A DNA stretch of 26,184 bases from a virus, in IMG/VR virus record IMGVR_UViG_3300017782_000185, positions 1-26,184 of that record; one strand, 5' to 3'. A model generated the notes under the pieces. The model worked only from the letters and a program-made list of their open reading frames with translations, ran no database searches and was not told where the DNA came from. A program made the translations under genes and the position numbers. Position 1 is the first letter of the stretch, and each line of letters begins with the position of its first letter. Of the stretch, positions 12,316 to 21,230 are shown piece after piece.

Positions 12316-13239
12316 ATGGCATTTACATCAACTGTCCCAGAACATTTCCCCTCGCTCTACCAAGATGAGTGGAAATTAGAACTACAACAACTCACTTCAC
12401 GCCTACAAGGTCTTGTGCCTACGTATGCAGTGCAAGGTGAATCCCGCCGTTTCAACAAACTTGGCAAAGTCGAAAGCTCCCCAATGACAGGACGCTTCCA
12501 AGACTCTGCACCACAAGACGTTGTAACTGAAATGCGTTCACTCTACGTGGACTTCCGCACTGTTGAAAACTTTGTTTCCAAGGTTGACAGCATTCGTCTT
12601 GGCGAGATTGACTCTCCTCACAACGCAATCATTAAGTCGCACATGGCGGCGGCTGGTCGTGATCGTGATGCGGCAATCATCGCTATGCTTGGCGGTTCTG
12701 CTTACGAAGGCAAGAACGGCACAACTGAAGTAGTCTTTGACACTGCTAACCAAAGCATTGCTAAGAACTACAACCATGACGGAACTACTACTGACGAAGG
12801 ACTTACCTACGACAAGATCGTTAACGCTCGCGCCCGTCTCGGTAGCAAGAACGTTGCTGGTCAAAACGTTGAGGGTTCTAGCCCACTCGGTATGGTCATC
12901 ACTCACGATGAAGTAGAGGATCTCCTCCACGATGACAAGTTCATCAATCGTGACTATCGTGCAAAGCTTGAAGAAGCTCAGTCTGGTAGCATTGTTGACG
13001 CATTCGGATTCACCATCATCGCTGTCGATTCAAGCCTTCTGCCAGCTTCAGCAGGCACACGTGCTTGTTACGCATTTGCTAAGGACTGTGTAGCCTTCGG
13101 TTATGCCGCTAATCCAGAGACATTTGTTGACATCCTTCCAACCAAACGCCACGACACACAGATTCGTTCTGAGTGGGCATGGGGTGGAACTCGTCTTGAT
13201 GACGAAGGTGTTATCCAAATCAATGTTGACCGCTCTTAA
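12316..13239 (+). CDS. Major capsid protein
   Basis: A 307-aa protein of the HK97-fold coat type used by many podoviruses outside the strict T7 group. Recognisable parts are MAFTSTVPEHFPSLYQDEWK at the start, the E-loop-like region with RRFNKLGK and SPMTGRFQDSAPQD, VDSIRLGEID, HMAAAGRDRDAAIIAMLGG, and near the end FGYAANPETFVDILPTKRHD followed by WGGTRLDDEGV. The gene is read from its own promoter and is separated from the scaffold by an unusual 1.3-kb interval. Codons (GTT, CGT, GAC, TTC, AAC preferred) look optimised compared with its neighbours, as expected for the most abundant protein. The start has no Shine-Dalgarno sequence (AACTAATATC before ATG). Confidence 0.9.
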   Translation: MAFTSTVPEHFPSLYQDEWKLELQQLTSRLQGLVPTYAVQGESRRFNKLGKVESSPMTGRFQDSAPQDVVTEMRSLYVDFRTVENFVSKVDSIRLGEIDSPHNAIIKSHMAAAGRDRDAAIIAMLGGSAYEGKNGTTEVVFDTANQSIAKNYNHDGTTTDEGLTYDKIVNARARLGSKNVAGQNVEGSSPLGMVITHDEVEDLLHDDKFINRDYRAKLEEAQSGSIVDAFGFTIIAVDSSLLPASAGTRACYAFAKDCVAFGYAANPETFVDILPTKRHDTQIRSEWAWGGTRLDDEGVIQINVDRS

Positions 13240-13278
13240 TCGTATTATTAACCCATAAATATAGAATAACAAAATATC

Positions 13279-13728
13279 ATGGCTACAACTAAATCAGATA
13301 TCTATAGTGTTCAATCAGCAACTGGAACTGGTGACAATCGTGCAGATGGTCGTCTCCTTTCTGGCAAGGTTCGGCAGGCACACGCTACTGTTACCCTCGC
13401 AGGTGACGAAGCAGATGCCGCTGTAATCAGCTTGGTCGAGCTTCCAAAGGGAGCTATTGTTGACCCATCACAGTCCTACATCATTCATGAGGACTTAGGT
13501 GGCACAATCTCTGCCGATGTAGGCTTTGCCTCTGACGCTGACGGATTGACACTCAATGGCGCACTTGACCTAGCTTCTGCTGGCAAGACGTTCTTGGATG
13601 CAGTAAGTGTTGCACCTGTTACCATCGCTGAAGGTGACGAGGTTCTTACCCTTACCCTTGTAACATCCACGACTCCTACTGCTGACGCAAAGGCACGTGC
13701 CGTAATTACGTTCATCGATCGTAACTAA
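13279..13728 (+). CDS. Capsid decoration-like protein
   Basis: A 149-aa protein immediately after the capsid gene in the same short operon, with the same ATATC-ATG start context and the same favoured codons. It is rich in Ala, Asp, Thr and Val and looks all-beta (GKVRQAHATVTLAGDEADAA, VSVAPVTIAEGDEVLTLTL, ARAVITFIDR), as expected for a small capsid-surface stabiliser. Many podoviruses encode such a protein here. The pattern beginning 'KSDIYSVQSA' recalls this group, but it was not confirmed. The alternative is a minor head-tail protein. High expression is inferred from the operon and terminator. Confidence 0.6.
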   Translation: MATTKSDIYSVQSATGTGDNRADGRLLSGKVRQAHATVTLAGDEADAAVISLVELPKGAIVDPSQSYIIHEDLGGTISADVGFASDADGLTLNGALDLASAGKTFLDAVSVAPVTIAEGDEVLTLTLVTSTTPTADAKARAVITFIDRN

Positions 13729-13736
13729 ACAACTCT

Positions 13737-13780
13737 AAGGGTAGCGTGGGCTAAGTTCTCACGCTACCCTTATCTTTTTT
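13737..13780 (+). terminator. Very strong terminator ending the capsid operon
   Basis: AAGGGTAGCGTG (13737-13748) pairs perfectly over 12 bp with CACGCTACCCTT (13760-13771), loop of 11, then ATCTTTTTT. The ATG of the tail gene follows three bases after the T tract, so tail genes depend on read-through or on a promoter that is not apparent. Confidence 0.95.
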
Positions 13781-13783
13781 CAC

Positions 13784-16387
13784 ATGACTAAAACCGAAAT
13801 CGCCAATATCGCCCTCGCAAAGTTTAGAGAGGGACGTATCACAAATATCGAATCTGATACCGACTCGGTTGCAGTCGTAATGAATGACCAGTATGATCAC
13901 GCACTGGAACTTCTACTTGAGGAACATCGCTGGAACTTTGCTGGCACACGTATTACCCTCACACAGCTTTCTGATGCACCACCATTCGGCTGGAAGTATC
14001 AATACCAATTACCTAGCGACATCATCAGACTACGTGATGTCAACGGAGAGGACGTAGAGGCATCCTCGCAACTATTTGCCATTGAAGGCAACAAGCTTCT
14101 AACCAATGACGCAAAGGTCACCATTACCTACACTGGTAAGATCACTGACGTTAATCTTTTCTCGCCATCATTTATTGAGGCACTTGCATTTAAACTGGCA
14201 AGCATTACCTGTGGACGACTCACAGGTGACGCTGAGTTAGCTGTAGCTCTGGGCAGGCAGTATGAGCAGGCACTAGCCAAGTCGATGCACAACGACACCA
14301 AGGCTAACGGGAGCAGGGACAAGAACCTCATGCAACGCATGATGGGCGGCTCTGCTATCCTAGGTGGCACATACGCACCATACAGAGGCGTAAGCACATC
14401 CTCTGGATCTAGTAGCACAAGTGGCTCAGTGGCGGCACACAAGCATGAGGTCACAGACCTGCTACAGACAGGTGCGACAGACGGGCAAGTTCTTACATGG
14501 AATAACACCACACAGCTATGGGAGGCGGCAGATTCCGCTGGTGGCAGTGCATCTCCACTCACAACCAAGGGTGACCTATACGGCTTCGACACAGACAACG
14601 CCAGACTAGGCGTAGGCGCAGATGGTCAATTCCTCAAGGCAGACAGCACAGAGGCTACAGGACTCAAGTGGGAGACATTGGCAGGTGGTGGTGATATGTT
14701 GTCCACAAACAACCTTTCAGACGTAGTTAGTCAATCCACTTCCAGAACGAACCTAGGACTAGGCACAGCGGCTACAAGCAACACAGGAGACTTTGCAAGC
14801 GCATCACACACGCACACAGCTAGTAATATTACAGACTTTGATACAGAGGTATCTAATAACGCCTCAGTGGTTGCCAACACAGCTAAGGTAACCAACGTCA
14901 CAACTAACCTAAGCTACACTGCATCACCTACAAACGGCACAGTAACATCGTCAGACGGCACAGATGCTACAGTAACGCTGGCAGACGGCACAAACGCTGG
15001 GCTATTAGCACCCGCAGACTTTACTAAACTTGGCAACCAATCTGGCACAAATACAGGTGACGAAATAACAGCAGGTCTTGGGGTGGAGGGTATTGCTGAA
15101 GTCGCTAACACAACCCAAATCAACTCTGGAGCGTCTGATAAGGTGAGAATGGTTCACCCCTTCTACTTAGCCAACTCTGACTACATCACAGACTCCAAGA
15201 CGGCTACGCTTACCAACAAGACTTTTGATGCTAACGGCACAGGCAATAGCATTAGTAACATTGACCCAGCAGACCTTAGTGCTACTGGCACACCATCATC
15301 CTCGACCTACCTACGTGGAGATAACACATGGGCTACTGTATCGGGTAGTGGTGGAGACGTTAGCAAGGTAGGCACACCAGTAGACAACCAAGTAGGTGTT
15401 TGGACAGGTGACGGCACTATTGAAGGTGATGCCAACTTTACTTGGAGCGGCACTGATTTATATGTCGCGGGCGACACGCAAATTTGTAGCACGGATGCTG
15501 GATCAGCCGCATCACCAGAATTGTCACTTAAGAGAGATAGCGCATCACCCGCTGACGGAGACTACCTTGGGCAAATTAGATTCGACGGCAAAAACGACAC
15601 TGGTAACAATCAGTTGTATGCTAAGATTACAGGCAAAACATCGGATGTCACTAACGGCACAGAGGATGGGTTGATCGAAACAGCAGTTGTAGTTAATGGC
15701 ACTAATACAATAGTTTCTCGCCAAACTGGAGACGCTTTAAAGCTCATCAACAATGTAAGCTTAGAGGTTGCTGGCGACATCACAGTAACAGGCACAGTCG
15801 ATGGCGTAGATGTAGGTGATCGGGATCACGATTCGGTCACACTAGCTGGCGCACCTAGTTACATTACAAAGAACGCCAATCAGCAACTGACACTGCACGA
15901 TGTTGATCTAAACAGTGAGGTGACAGGCAACCTCCCAGTTGGCAACCTTAACTCTGGAACAAGCGCAAGTGCTACTACATTCTGGCGTGGAGACGGCACA
16001 TGGGCAACTCCAGCAGGTGGAGGCGCATCCAGCACTGACATGGGACTTGCTGTCTCTGACGAGTCAACTGCCTTAACAGCATCCACAAGCACCCCACTAG
16101 GCACATTCCATGCACAGAACGCTGGCACATGGAGCGAGATACTTATTGGCGTAACGACAGCACCTACGGGTAGCACACTTACTTGTGATGTCCATAAAAA
16201 CGGAACTACAATATTCTCTACCAAACCCACCATTGACGCAGGAGAAAAGACATCAGTAACAGCGGCAACTGCGGCAGTATTATCTACCACTACCTATGCT
16301 AAAGGTGACCTTATTGAGTTGTTCTGCGACTCCGTTGGAGCTACGGTAGCAGGCACAGGACTTAAGTTTTACTTTAACCAATCATAA
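13784..16387 (+). CDS. Tail tubular protein A (gp11-like) fused to a long tail fibre
   Basis: An 867-aa continuous ORF. Residues 1 to about 200 match a tail tubular protein [15 protein letters not shown] at the start, [19 protein letters not shown] (36-54), [19 protein letters not shown] (70-88), then [11 protein letters not shown] and [16 protein letters not shown]7 gp11 is a separate protein of 196 aa. A Ser/Gly linker follows (about 204-216). The rest is fibre sequence: [51 protein letters not shown], two RGD(G/N)TWAT repeats, and a C-terminal domain (about 765-867) typical of fibre tips. It would join the portal ring and recognise the host. No stop or frameshift is seen at the seam. The start directly follows a terminator without a ribosome binding site. 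Confidence 0.85.
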   Translation: MTKTEIANIALAKFREGRITNIESDTDSVAVVMNDQYDHALELLLEEHRWNFAGTRITLTQLSDAPPFGWKYQYQLPSDIIRLRDVNGEDVEASSQLFAIEGNKLLTNDAKVTITYTGKITDVNLFSPSFIEALAFKLASITCGRLTGDAELAVALGRQYEQALAKSMHNDTKANGSRDKNLMQRMMGGSAILGGTYAPYRGVSTSSGSSSTSGSVAAHKHEVTDLLQTGATDGQVLTWNNTTQLWEAADSAGGSASPLTTKGDLYGFDTDNARLGVGADGQFLKADSTEATGLKWETLAGGGDMLSTNNLSDVVSQSTSRTNLGLGTAATSNTGDFASASHTHTASNITDFDTEVSNNASVVANTAKVTNVTTNLSYTASPTNGTVTSSDGTDATVTLADGTNAGLLAPADFTKLGNQSGTNTGDEITAGLGVEGIAEVANTTQINSGASDKVRMVHPFYLANSDYITDSKTATLTNKTFDANGTGNSISNIDPADLSATGTPSSSTYLRGDNTWATVSGSGGDVSKVGTPVDNQVGVWTGDGTIEGDANFTWSGTDLYVAGDTQICSTDAGSAASPELSLKRDSASPADGDYLGQIRFDGKNDTGNNQLYAKITGKTSDVTNGTEDGLIETAVVVNGTNTIVSRQTGDALKLINNVSLEVAGDITVTGTVDGVDVGDRDHDSVTLAGAPSYITKNANQQLTLHDVDLNSEVTGNLPVGNLNSGTSASATTFWRGDGTWATPAGGGASSTDMGLAVSDESTALTASTSTPLGTFHAQNAGTWSEILIGVTTAPTGSTLTCDVHKNGTTIFSTKPTIDAGEKTSVTAATAAVLSTTTYAKGDLIELFCDSVGATVAGTGLKFYFNQS
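15314..15336 (+). repeat. Fibre-module DNA repeat, copy 1
   Basis: CGTGGAGATAACACATGGGC recurs as CGTGGAGACGGCACATGGGC at 15986. Each encodes an RGDxTWAT fibre motif, a known mark of modular tail fibres where recombination can swap domains. Confidence 0.7.
15986..16008 (+). repeat. Fibre-module DNA repeat, copy 2
   Basis: Second copy of the RGDGTWAT-encoding segment, about 670 bases downstream of the first, marking the start of the C-terminal fibre domain. Confidence 0.7.
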
Positions 16388-16869
16388 TGAATAAATACAC
16401 AATCTACCACAACACTGATGGGGTTTTAGCTACAGGTAAGCCATACCCAGCAGACGAGGGCGCAGACATTCCTAACCTTGACCCAGAGCTTAACTTGTTA
16501 CTAGAGGTTACTGATGCACGCCCAACATACGACAGCTCGACGCACAAGCTCGTAGAGAACGCCATTGCTTACGACACCACGGCAAAGACAGCGACACGTA
16601 GCTGGTCAGTCGTCGCACTCACACAAGCTGAGATTGACGAGCGCACACCTGCACATGTCGAGATCAATGGCATCAAGTGGAAGACTGACGAGGCATCGCA
16701 AGCAGCATTCTCAAGCATGACCCTGCTGATCGACAAGGCGGGCATGGCTGACACGGACATGGTTGCTATCAAAGACGCACTAGGAGCAAGCCACGGCATG
16801 ACGGTGGCGCAATACAATGCGGATGCGATCACATACGGTCTGCACTGCTACACGCTCTTTCATAGCTAA
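16387..16869 (+). CDS. Tail fibre assembly or attachment protein, DUF4376-like
   Basis: A 160-aa protein immediately downstream of the fibre, joined by a TAATG overlap at each end. The first half ([20 protein letters not shown] ... DARPTYDSSTHKLVEN) resembles the N-terminal part of small fibre-tip or fibre-assembly proteins. The second half (RTPAHVEINGIKWKTDEAS, DMVAIKDALGASHGMTVAQY and HCYTLF at the end) fits the DUF4376 pattern of a conserved Trp, an acidic stretch and a final aromatic and His. Such proteins act as fibre chaperones or as a bound tip. Two roles remain possible: chaperone (not in the virion) or minor fibre component. Confidence 0.6.
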   Translation: MNKYTIYHNTDGVLATGKPYPADEGADIPNLDPELNLLLEVTDARPTYDSSTHKLVENAIAYDTTAKTATRSWSVVALTQAEIDERTPAHVEINGIKWKTDEASQAAFSSMTLLIDKAGMADTDMVAIKDALGASHGMTVAQYNADAITYGLHCYTLFHS

Positions 16870-17582
16870 TGAACATAATTAATCCATACAGGTTCGCTGG
16901 TGCTGGTGGCGACACACTTAATAACAACCTCATTTCATTCTGGAAACTACAAGAGGTTAGCGGAACGCGCGTTGATGAGGAGGCAAGTGGCAATGATCTT
17001 GACGACATCAACACGGTAACACAAAGCGTAAGTTCAATAGTTTACACGGATAGCGCAAGATTCACCGCTTCAAACTCTGAGAGGCTTAGAATAACCGATG
17101 CCACTCAAACGGGGCTAGGTGTAACTGGTAGCTTCACTGTGTGCGCGTGGGTGGAGATCGTCAGTTTCAACGAAAACAACGGAATATTTAGCAAGTGGGA
17201 TGGAACCACTCAGCGTTCGTGGTCTGTCTTCTACAGAAATTCAACGCCAAACCTTCGATTCGCCATATCTAATGACGGAGTGGCTAATACTAATTGTGAC
17301 ATATCATCATTCACCCCAGTCGGTGGAACATTTTACCATATTTGTGCGAGGTATGACAGTGCATCCAATGAGGTTGCACTTATACTTGACGGGGGCACAC
17401 CATCAACAGCCACATTTAGCGGTAGCGTTTTTGATTCGACCGCAGATTTTAGCCTCGGTTATTCTGGCTTTAATTTTCTTAATGGCAAGATGGAAGCTTG
17501 CGGCTTCTGGGATCGTGCATTGACCAACGCTGAGGTTACAAGACTGGCTGATGAGACAGACTCATTTTACGCGCAATACTAA
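16869..17582 (+). CDS. LamG/concanavalin A-like lectin-fold protein
   Basis: A 237-aa protein that is nearly all one jelly-roll lectin domain: NNNLISFWKLQEVSGTRVDE, a 'SFTVCAWVEI' strand, then GIFSKWDGTTQRSWSVFY, GTFYHICARYDSASNEVAL and the typical ending NGKMEACGFWDRALTNAEVTRL. This fold binds carbohydrates in phage and bacterial proteins, so it is probably a receptor-binding or decoration protein linked with the fibre. It begins MNIINPYRFAGAGGD, a start often seen in phage LamG proteins. TAATG overlaps join it to both neighbours. Base use differs slightly from the surrounding genes, which would fit exchange by recombination. No catalytic residues of a glycosidase are visible. Confidence 0.75.
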   Translation: MNIINPYRFAGAGGDTLNNNLISFWKLQEVSGTRVDEEASGNDLDDINTVTQSVSSIVYTDSARFTASNSERLRITDATQTGLGVTGSFTVCAWVEIVSFNENNGIFSKWDGTTQRSWSVFYRNSTPNLRFAISNDGVANTNCDISSFTPVGGTFYHICARYDSASNEVALILDGGTPSTATFSGSVFDSTADFSLGYSGFNFLNGKMEACGFWDRALTNAEVTRLADETDSFYAQY

Positions 17583-17689
17583 TGACAACACCAAGCCCAC
17601 AACTGCACACTGACCACATCGGAGGCGAGCGCGTCTACTGGTCATGCGAACCGATGGCATTTGACAACGCAAACGCAACTAATCCCTAA
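17582..17689 (+). CDS. 35-aa protein before tail tubular B
   Basis: A very short ORF (MTTPSPQLHTDHIGGERVYW and 15 more residues, ending NANATNP) that fills the space between the LamG and tail tubular B genes. It shares TAATG overlaps with both, the same junction used by its neighbours, so translation is very likely. It is polar and rich in Asn, Pro and Thr, with a single cysteine, and resembles no known family. It could be a small tail component or a translational spacer that keeps reinitiating ribosomes coupled. Confidence 0.55.
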   Translation: MTTPSPQLHTDHIGGERVYWSCEPMAFDNANATNP

Positions 17690-20331
17690 TGGAAACAGCC
17701 AACATAAAATTTAACGGAGGAATCTGGAGCGAAGTTCTCAAGGGACGATACGATCTGGGGAACTACCAGTCTGCGTCTAGAACGTGCGAGAACTTTATAC
17801 CAAACCGCTACGGACAGGTAGAGAAGCGCAGTGGCACAAAGCACCTTGGCTACGCTAAGGAGGACGACAGAGTGTGCGTCCTGCATCCGTTCCAGTATTC
17901 AGTCAACACCAAGTTTATCCTAGAGTTCGGTCATGAGTATGTCCGTTTCTGGAGTAATGATCTACAGGTTGAGTCTGGTGGCTCACCACTTGAGGTGGTC
18001 ACTCCCTATCAAGAGGCAGAACTATACGAACTACAGATGCGAGCAGTCAATGATGTTGTCTACGTAGTGCATCCAAACCATCCAGTAGGCAAGCTTACAC
18101 GTATTGCTGACAATAACTGGACGTATGCTGAAGCTGATCTTAGTCTTCCGTTTGTTGACCCAGACGTAAACCCCATTGATGTGACTCTTACTCCTAGTGC
18201 TACCACAGGCACAGGTATAGACATCGTATCCAGTGCAGATGCGTTTGACGCTGACCACGTTGGTAGCGTGCTACGGCTTGAGTATTTAACTGAGGGTTCG
18301 TCTTCTGTGTTTCATGATGACTATTTACAATCTGCTACTAGTTACTACTCTAATCTCGTTGCCGCTGATAACGCTATTTCATTTAGTAAAACAAACACCT
18401 ACGAGACGACATCTGACAATGGATATAATTGGCGAGTGTCTCGTAATGCCGCTTTAAATGGGCAAGTATTATATTATACCTGCATCAAAGATTACACCCC
18501 TGCTACATGGGTAACAGCTACATCATATGTGATTGATGATGTGGTGATTGATGGGGGCTTGGCTTACTACTGCACGACTGCACACACAAGTAGTGTGCTG
18601 TTTGCTGATGATTCAGCCAACTGGTCAGAGGTAATTCAACCAGCAGATGCTCCTAACCACTTCAGTGCTGGTGCGGAGGCACTATTTCCGCAAGATGTTT
18701 CTGGAGAGTGGAGTTTAAAAACCACAGGAAGCTGGCGTGGAGACTGGGCGATACAGCGCAGTATAGATGGAGGTGTAAACTGGTCAACGATAAGAACACT
18801 CTCCAGTCGTGATGATGCCAATTATCTTGTAGAAGAAGATGAGAATGGCGAAACTCACCAAATTAGAGTTCTTGCTATTACATCTTACTGGGACGGCAGA
18901 GAGCGTGAGTCCGTTACTTTTACTATCTTGTCTGCACCAGCATACGGCACGGCAGAGATAACAAGTGTTACAGATGCACAGAACGTGGAGGCTGATGTTG
19001 TGACGGAGATACCCTCAACTGATGCTACAGTATCATGGCAGGAGTCTGCATTTTCAAGCTACCAAGGATATCCCAGATCCATAGCACTGTTTGACAACAG
19101 GTTGCTACTAGCTGGGACAAAGAAAAAGCCACAGGCTTTCTTTTACTCTGCCATTAACGCATACGATGACTTCCTAGCCCAGACAACTCTCGCAGACTCT
19201 CCGTTCTTTGTAGAGGCACTATCAGACGATCAAAGCTCAATACAGTGGCTCTCAGCGCAACGTGAGCTATTTGTAGGCACGGCATCAGTGGAAGGCATAC
19301 TCGCCACACGGAAGCAGGACGAGGCTCAGTCACCAGAGAACCTTCCTATTGTTCGCTGGAATGAGTCAATGGGATCAGCACACAGGGGTGCGCTACCAAT
19401 GCGTGACAGTCTAATGTGTCTGCAACGTGGACGCACCACCATCAATATGCTGGCATACTCACTTGAGCGTGACGGCTACACTGGCGAGGAGGTGTCATTA
19501 CTTTGTAATCACCTGTTCCAAAGTGGTGTCCAGCAGATGGCACACCTCCGAGAGCCATACACAGGCGCATACACTATCCAAGAGGACGGAACGCTGTGCC
19601 ACATGGTTTACGAGCCTAAGCTACAGGTCACAGGCTGGTGCAAGTTTACAACCCAAAACGGAGACTTTGAGTCAGTCGCAGTCATACCATCCTCTGGATC
19701 GGACGAGGATCAAGTCTGGTGCGTTGTAAAGCGTGAAGTGAATGGTGACACCAAAAGACACGTAGAACGCTTCACAATCGACAATAGAGCCAAGCAGGAG
19801 GCACTGGACGCTGACAACCTCTGGTATGTTGACGCTGGTGTTAAAGCTACAGGCACAGACCTCACATCAGTCTCTGGTCTTGATCACCTAGAGGGCGAGA
19901 CAGTCTGCGTCCTAGCTGACGGCATCAAGGGCGAATACGTGGTATCTGGCGGTGTAATTACATTGTTAATACCAGCAGACACAGTGATTGTAGGATTACC
20001 AGTAGTATCTGAGTTTGAGCCACTTGACCTTGAGGTTACATACAAGGGCGGTAGCACATACGGCAAGCGTAAGCAACTATACCAGAGCAAGTTGATGTTG
20101 CATAAGTCATTAGGTGGATCTATCGCATACGATAGCGAGAGCTACCAAGAGCTAATCTATCACACGGCAGGCGAGGCAATGGACAGTAGCATACCGCTTA
20201 AGTCTGGATACTCAGAGGTGTTCGCAGAGGGCGGTCACAGCAGGCAGAAGTTCTGGAGAATAAAACACGCAGAACCCTATCCTTTTACTTTACAAGCAGT
20301 CATACAATCGTTTACAATGGGGAAACATTAA
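17689..20331 (+). CDS. Tail tubular protein B (gp12-like)
   Basis: An 880-aa protein, somewhat longer than T7 gp12 (794 aa), that forms the nozzle of the short tail. The start matches the family: NIKFNGGIWSEVLKGRYDLG then YQSASRTCENFIPNRYGQVE with the conserved 'KRSGTKHLG'. Later come PRSIALFDNRLLLAGTKKKP, RTTINMLAYSLERDGYTGEE, HLREPYTGAYTIQEDGTLCH and a GWCKF segment, all typical. An insertion at about residues 273-316 (ATWVTATSY ... GLAYYCTTAHTSSVLFADD ... NWSEV) looks like a chitin/CBM5-type carbohydrate-binding motif. It starts by TAATG overlap with the 35-aa gene. Identity is secure; the binding role of the insertion is inference. Confidence 0.92.
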   Translation: METANIKFNGGIWSEVLKGRYDLGNYQSASRTCENFIPNRYGQVEKRSGTKHLGYAKEDDRVCVLHPFQYSVNTKFILEFGHEYVRFWSNDLQVESGGSPLEVVTPYQEAELYELQMRAVNDVVYVVHPNHPVGKLTRIADNNWTYAEADLSLPFVDPDVNPIDVTLTPSATTGTGIDIVSSADAFDADHVGSVLRLEYLTEGSSSVFHDDYLQSATSYYSNLVAADNAISFSKTNTYETTSDNGYNWRVSRNAALNGQVLYYTCIKDYTPATWVTATSYVIDDVVIDGGLAYYCTTAHTSSVLFADDSANWSEVIQPADAPNHFSAGAEALFPQDVSGEWSLKTTGSWRGDWAIQRSIDGGVNWSTIRTLSSRDDANYLVEEDENGETHQIRVLAITSYWDGRERESVTFTILSAPAYGTAEITSVTDAQNVEADVVTEIPSTDATVSWQESAFSSYQGYPRSIALFDNRLLLAGTKKKPQAFFYSAINAYDDFLAQTTLADSPFFVEALSDDQSSIQWLSAQRELFVGTASVEGILATRKQDEAQSPENLPIVRWNESMGSAHRGALPMRDSLMCLQRGRTTINMLAYSLERDGYTGEEVSLLCNHLFQSGVQQMAHLREPYTGAYTIQEDGTLCHMVYEPKLQVTGWCKFTTQNGDFESVAVIPSSGSDEDQVWCVVKREVNGDTKRHVERFTIDNRAKQEALDADNLWYVDAGVKATGTDLTSVSGLDHLEGETVCVLADGIKGEYVVSGGVITLLIPADTVIVGLPVVSEFEPLDLEVTYKGGSTYGKRKQLYQSKLMLHKSLGGSIAYDSESYQELIYHTAGEAMDSSIPLKSGYSEVFAEGGHSRQKFWRIKHAEPYPFTLQAVIQSFTMGKH

Positions 20332-20335
20332 CACA

Positions 20336-20740
20336 ATGAGAACACGCCTATTCAAAGATTCGGATTACGAGATGGTGCAGAAGTGGTGGGTCGCTTCTGG
20401 ATCACCTGTGGTTAACCTTTCCCAGCTACAGACTATTGGGCTAATCGGCTACACGTCTGACAATGAGCCAGCGTGCGCTCTGTGGGCGTATCGTAGCAAA
20501 GGCGTGGGCGTGGCTTTCCTAGAGCATCTAGTAACCAATCACAAGGTAAAGTCTCCTATGAAGAAGATGAAGGCAGTCCAATACATGATGGATCATATGC
20601 TGGACATTCTTGAGCAAGACGGCTACCAGATGATTCGTGGCACTACGTGGTGCGACACGCTCGCAAAGATATGTGAGAAACGCTGGGGGTTTCAGATTAT
20701 TGACGACAACAGCATTAACATGAGCTTAATTTTAAACTGA
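20336..20740 (+). CDS. GNAT acetyltransferase-like phage protein
   Basis: A 134-aa protein between the nozzle gene and the internal virion proteins, a constant position in many T7-like phages. The segments SDYEMVQKWWVASGSP, IGLIGYTSDNEPACALWAYR and AFLEHLVTNHKVKSPMKKMK followed by a C-terminal helix and RWGFQIIDDN agree with a degenerate GNAT fold ('DY..I..WW.......GLIV......A..WLY...'). The acetyl-CoA binding loop is not clearly kept, so it may be a structural relative. GGGGAAAC lies upstream of the ATG at long spacing. Probably a virion-assembly or minor internal protein; substrate is unknown. Confidence 0.7.
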   Translation: MRTRLFKDSDYEMVQKWWVASGSPVVNLSQLQTIGLIGYTSDNEPACALWAYRSKGVGVAFLEHLVTNHKVKSPMKKMKAVQYMMDHMLDILEQDGYQMIRGTTWCDTLAKICEKRWGFQIIDDNSINMSLILN

Positions 20741-20747
20741 AAAAACA

Positions 20748-21227
20748 ATGTTACCATTTTTAGCAATAGCCAAAGTATTATCAGCCGTATCCGCAGTTGC
20801 TGGCACATATATGTCCATCCAAGGGCAACGTCAAGCGGCTAAGGCGGCTGAACAGTCTGCCGAGTGGAACGCAGACCAAGCACGTAAGCAAGCGGCATAC
20901 GATGAAAGCGTAGCGCAGAAAAACATGAGGCGTGAGCGTGAGAACAATAAACGTGAAATTGCACGCATGAGGGCGTTGGGCGCAAGGAGTGGGCTTACTG
21001 AGACTGGCGCAGTGTCAGACTCTCTTATAGAAGCATCAGAGCGTCATCAGACCGAGATAGATGACATCTGGGAGAGGGCATCAACGCAAGCCAAGCAACT
21101 ACGTGGGCAGGCTCAGATGAGTTCGTGGGAAGGTGAGCAGGCTCAGACAGCTTCTAAGTATAACATATATGGCACAGCTTTGAGTGGGGCTGGGAGCGTT
21201 GCATCCTCACTAATTAAAGAAAAATAA
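20748..21227 (+). CDS. Internal virion protein, gp14-like
   Basis: A 159-aa protein with an N-terminal hydrophobic helix (MLPFLAIAKVLSAVSAVAGT) followed by a long coiled-coil-like, Ala/Gln/Arg-rich body (QGQRQAAKAAEQSAEWNADQ, RARENNKREIARMR-type repeats) and a short C-terminal region (YNIYGTALSGAGSVASSLIK). Size, composition and order match T7 gp14 (196 aa), which forms part of the core and inserts into the host outer membrane on infection. Cysteine-free, no enzymatic motif. The start is A-rich (TGAAAAAACAATG) without a Shine-Dalgarno site. Placement is firm by position and pattern. Confidence 0.8.
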   Translation: MLPFLAIAKVLSAVSAVAGTYMSIQGQRQAAKAAEQSAEWNADQARKQAAYDESVAQKNMRRERENNKREIARMRALGARSGLTETGAVSDSLIEASERHQTEIDDIWERASTQAKQLRGQAQMSSWEGEQAQTASKYNIYGTALSGAGSVASSLIKEK

Positions 21228-21230
21228 TCA

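Noticed and set aside
14128-14598. Minus-strand ORF of 156 codons inside the tail tubular A-fibre gene
   Set aside because: Cys/Leu/Ser-rich antisense shadow across the clear gp11-like to fibre junction.
17661-17691. TTGACA at 17661 as a promoter for the nozzle gene
   Set aside because: No -10 hexamer lies at a usable distance before ATG 17689; the bases are explained as codons of the 35-aa gene.
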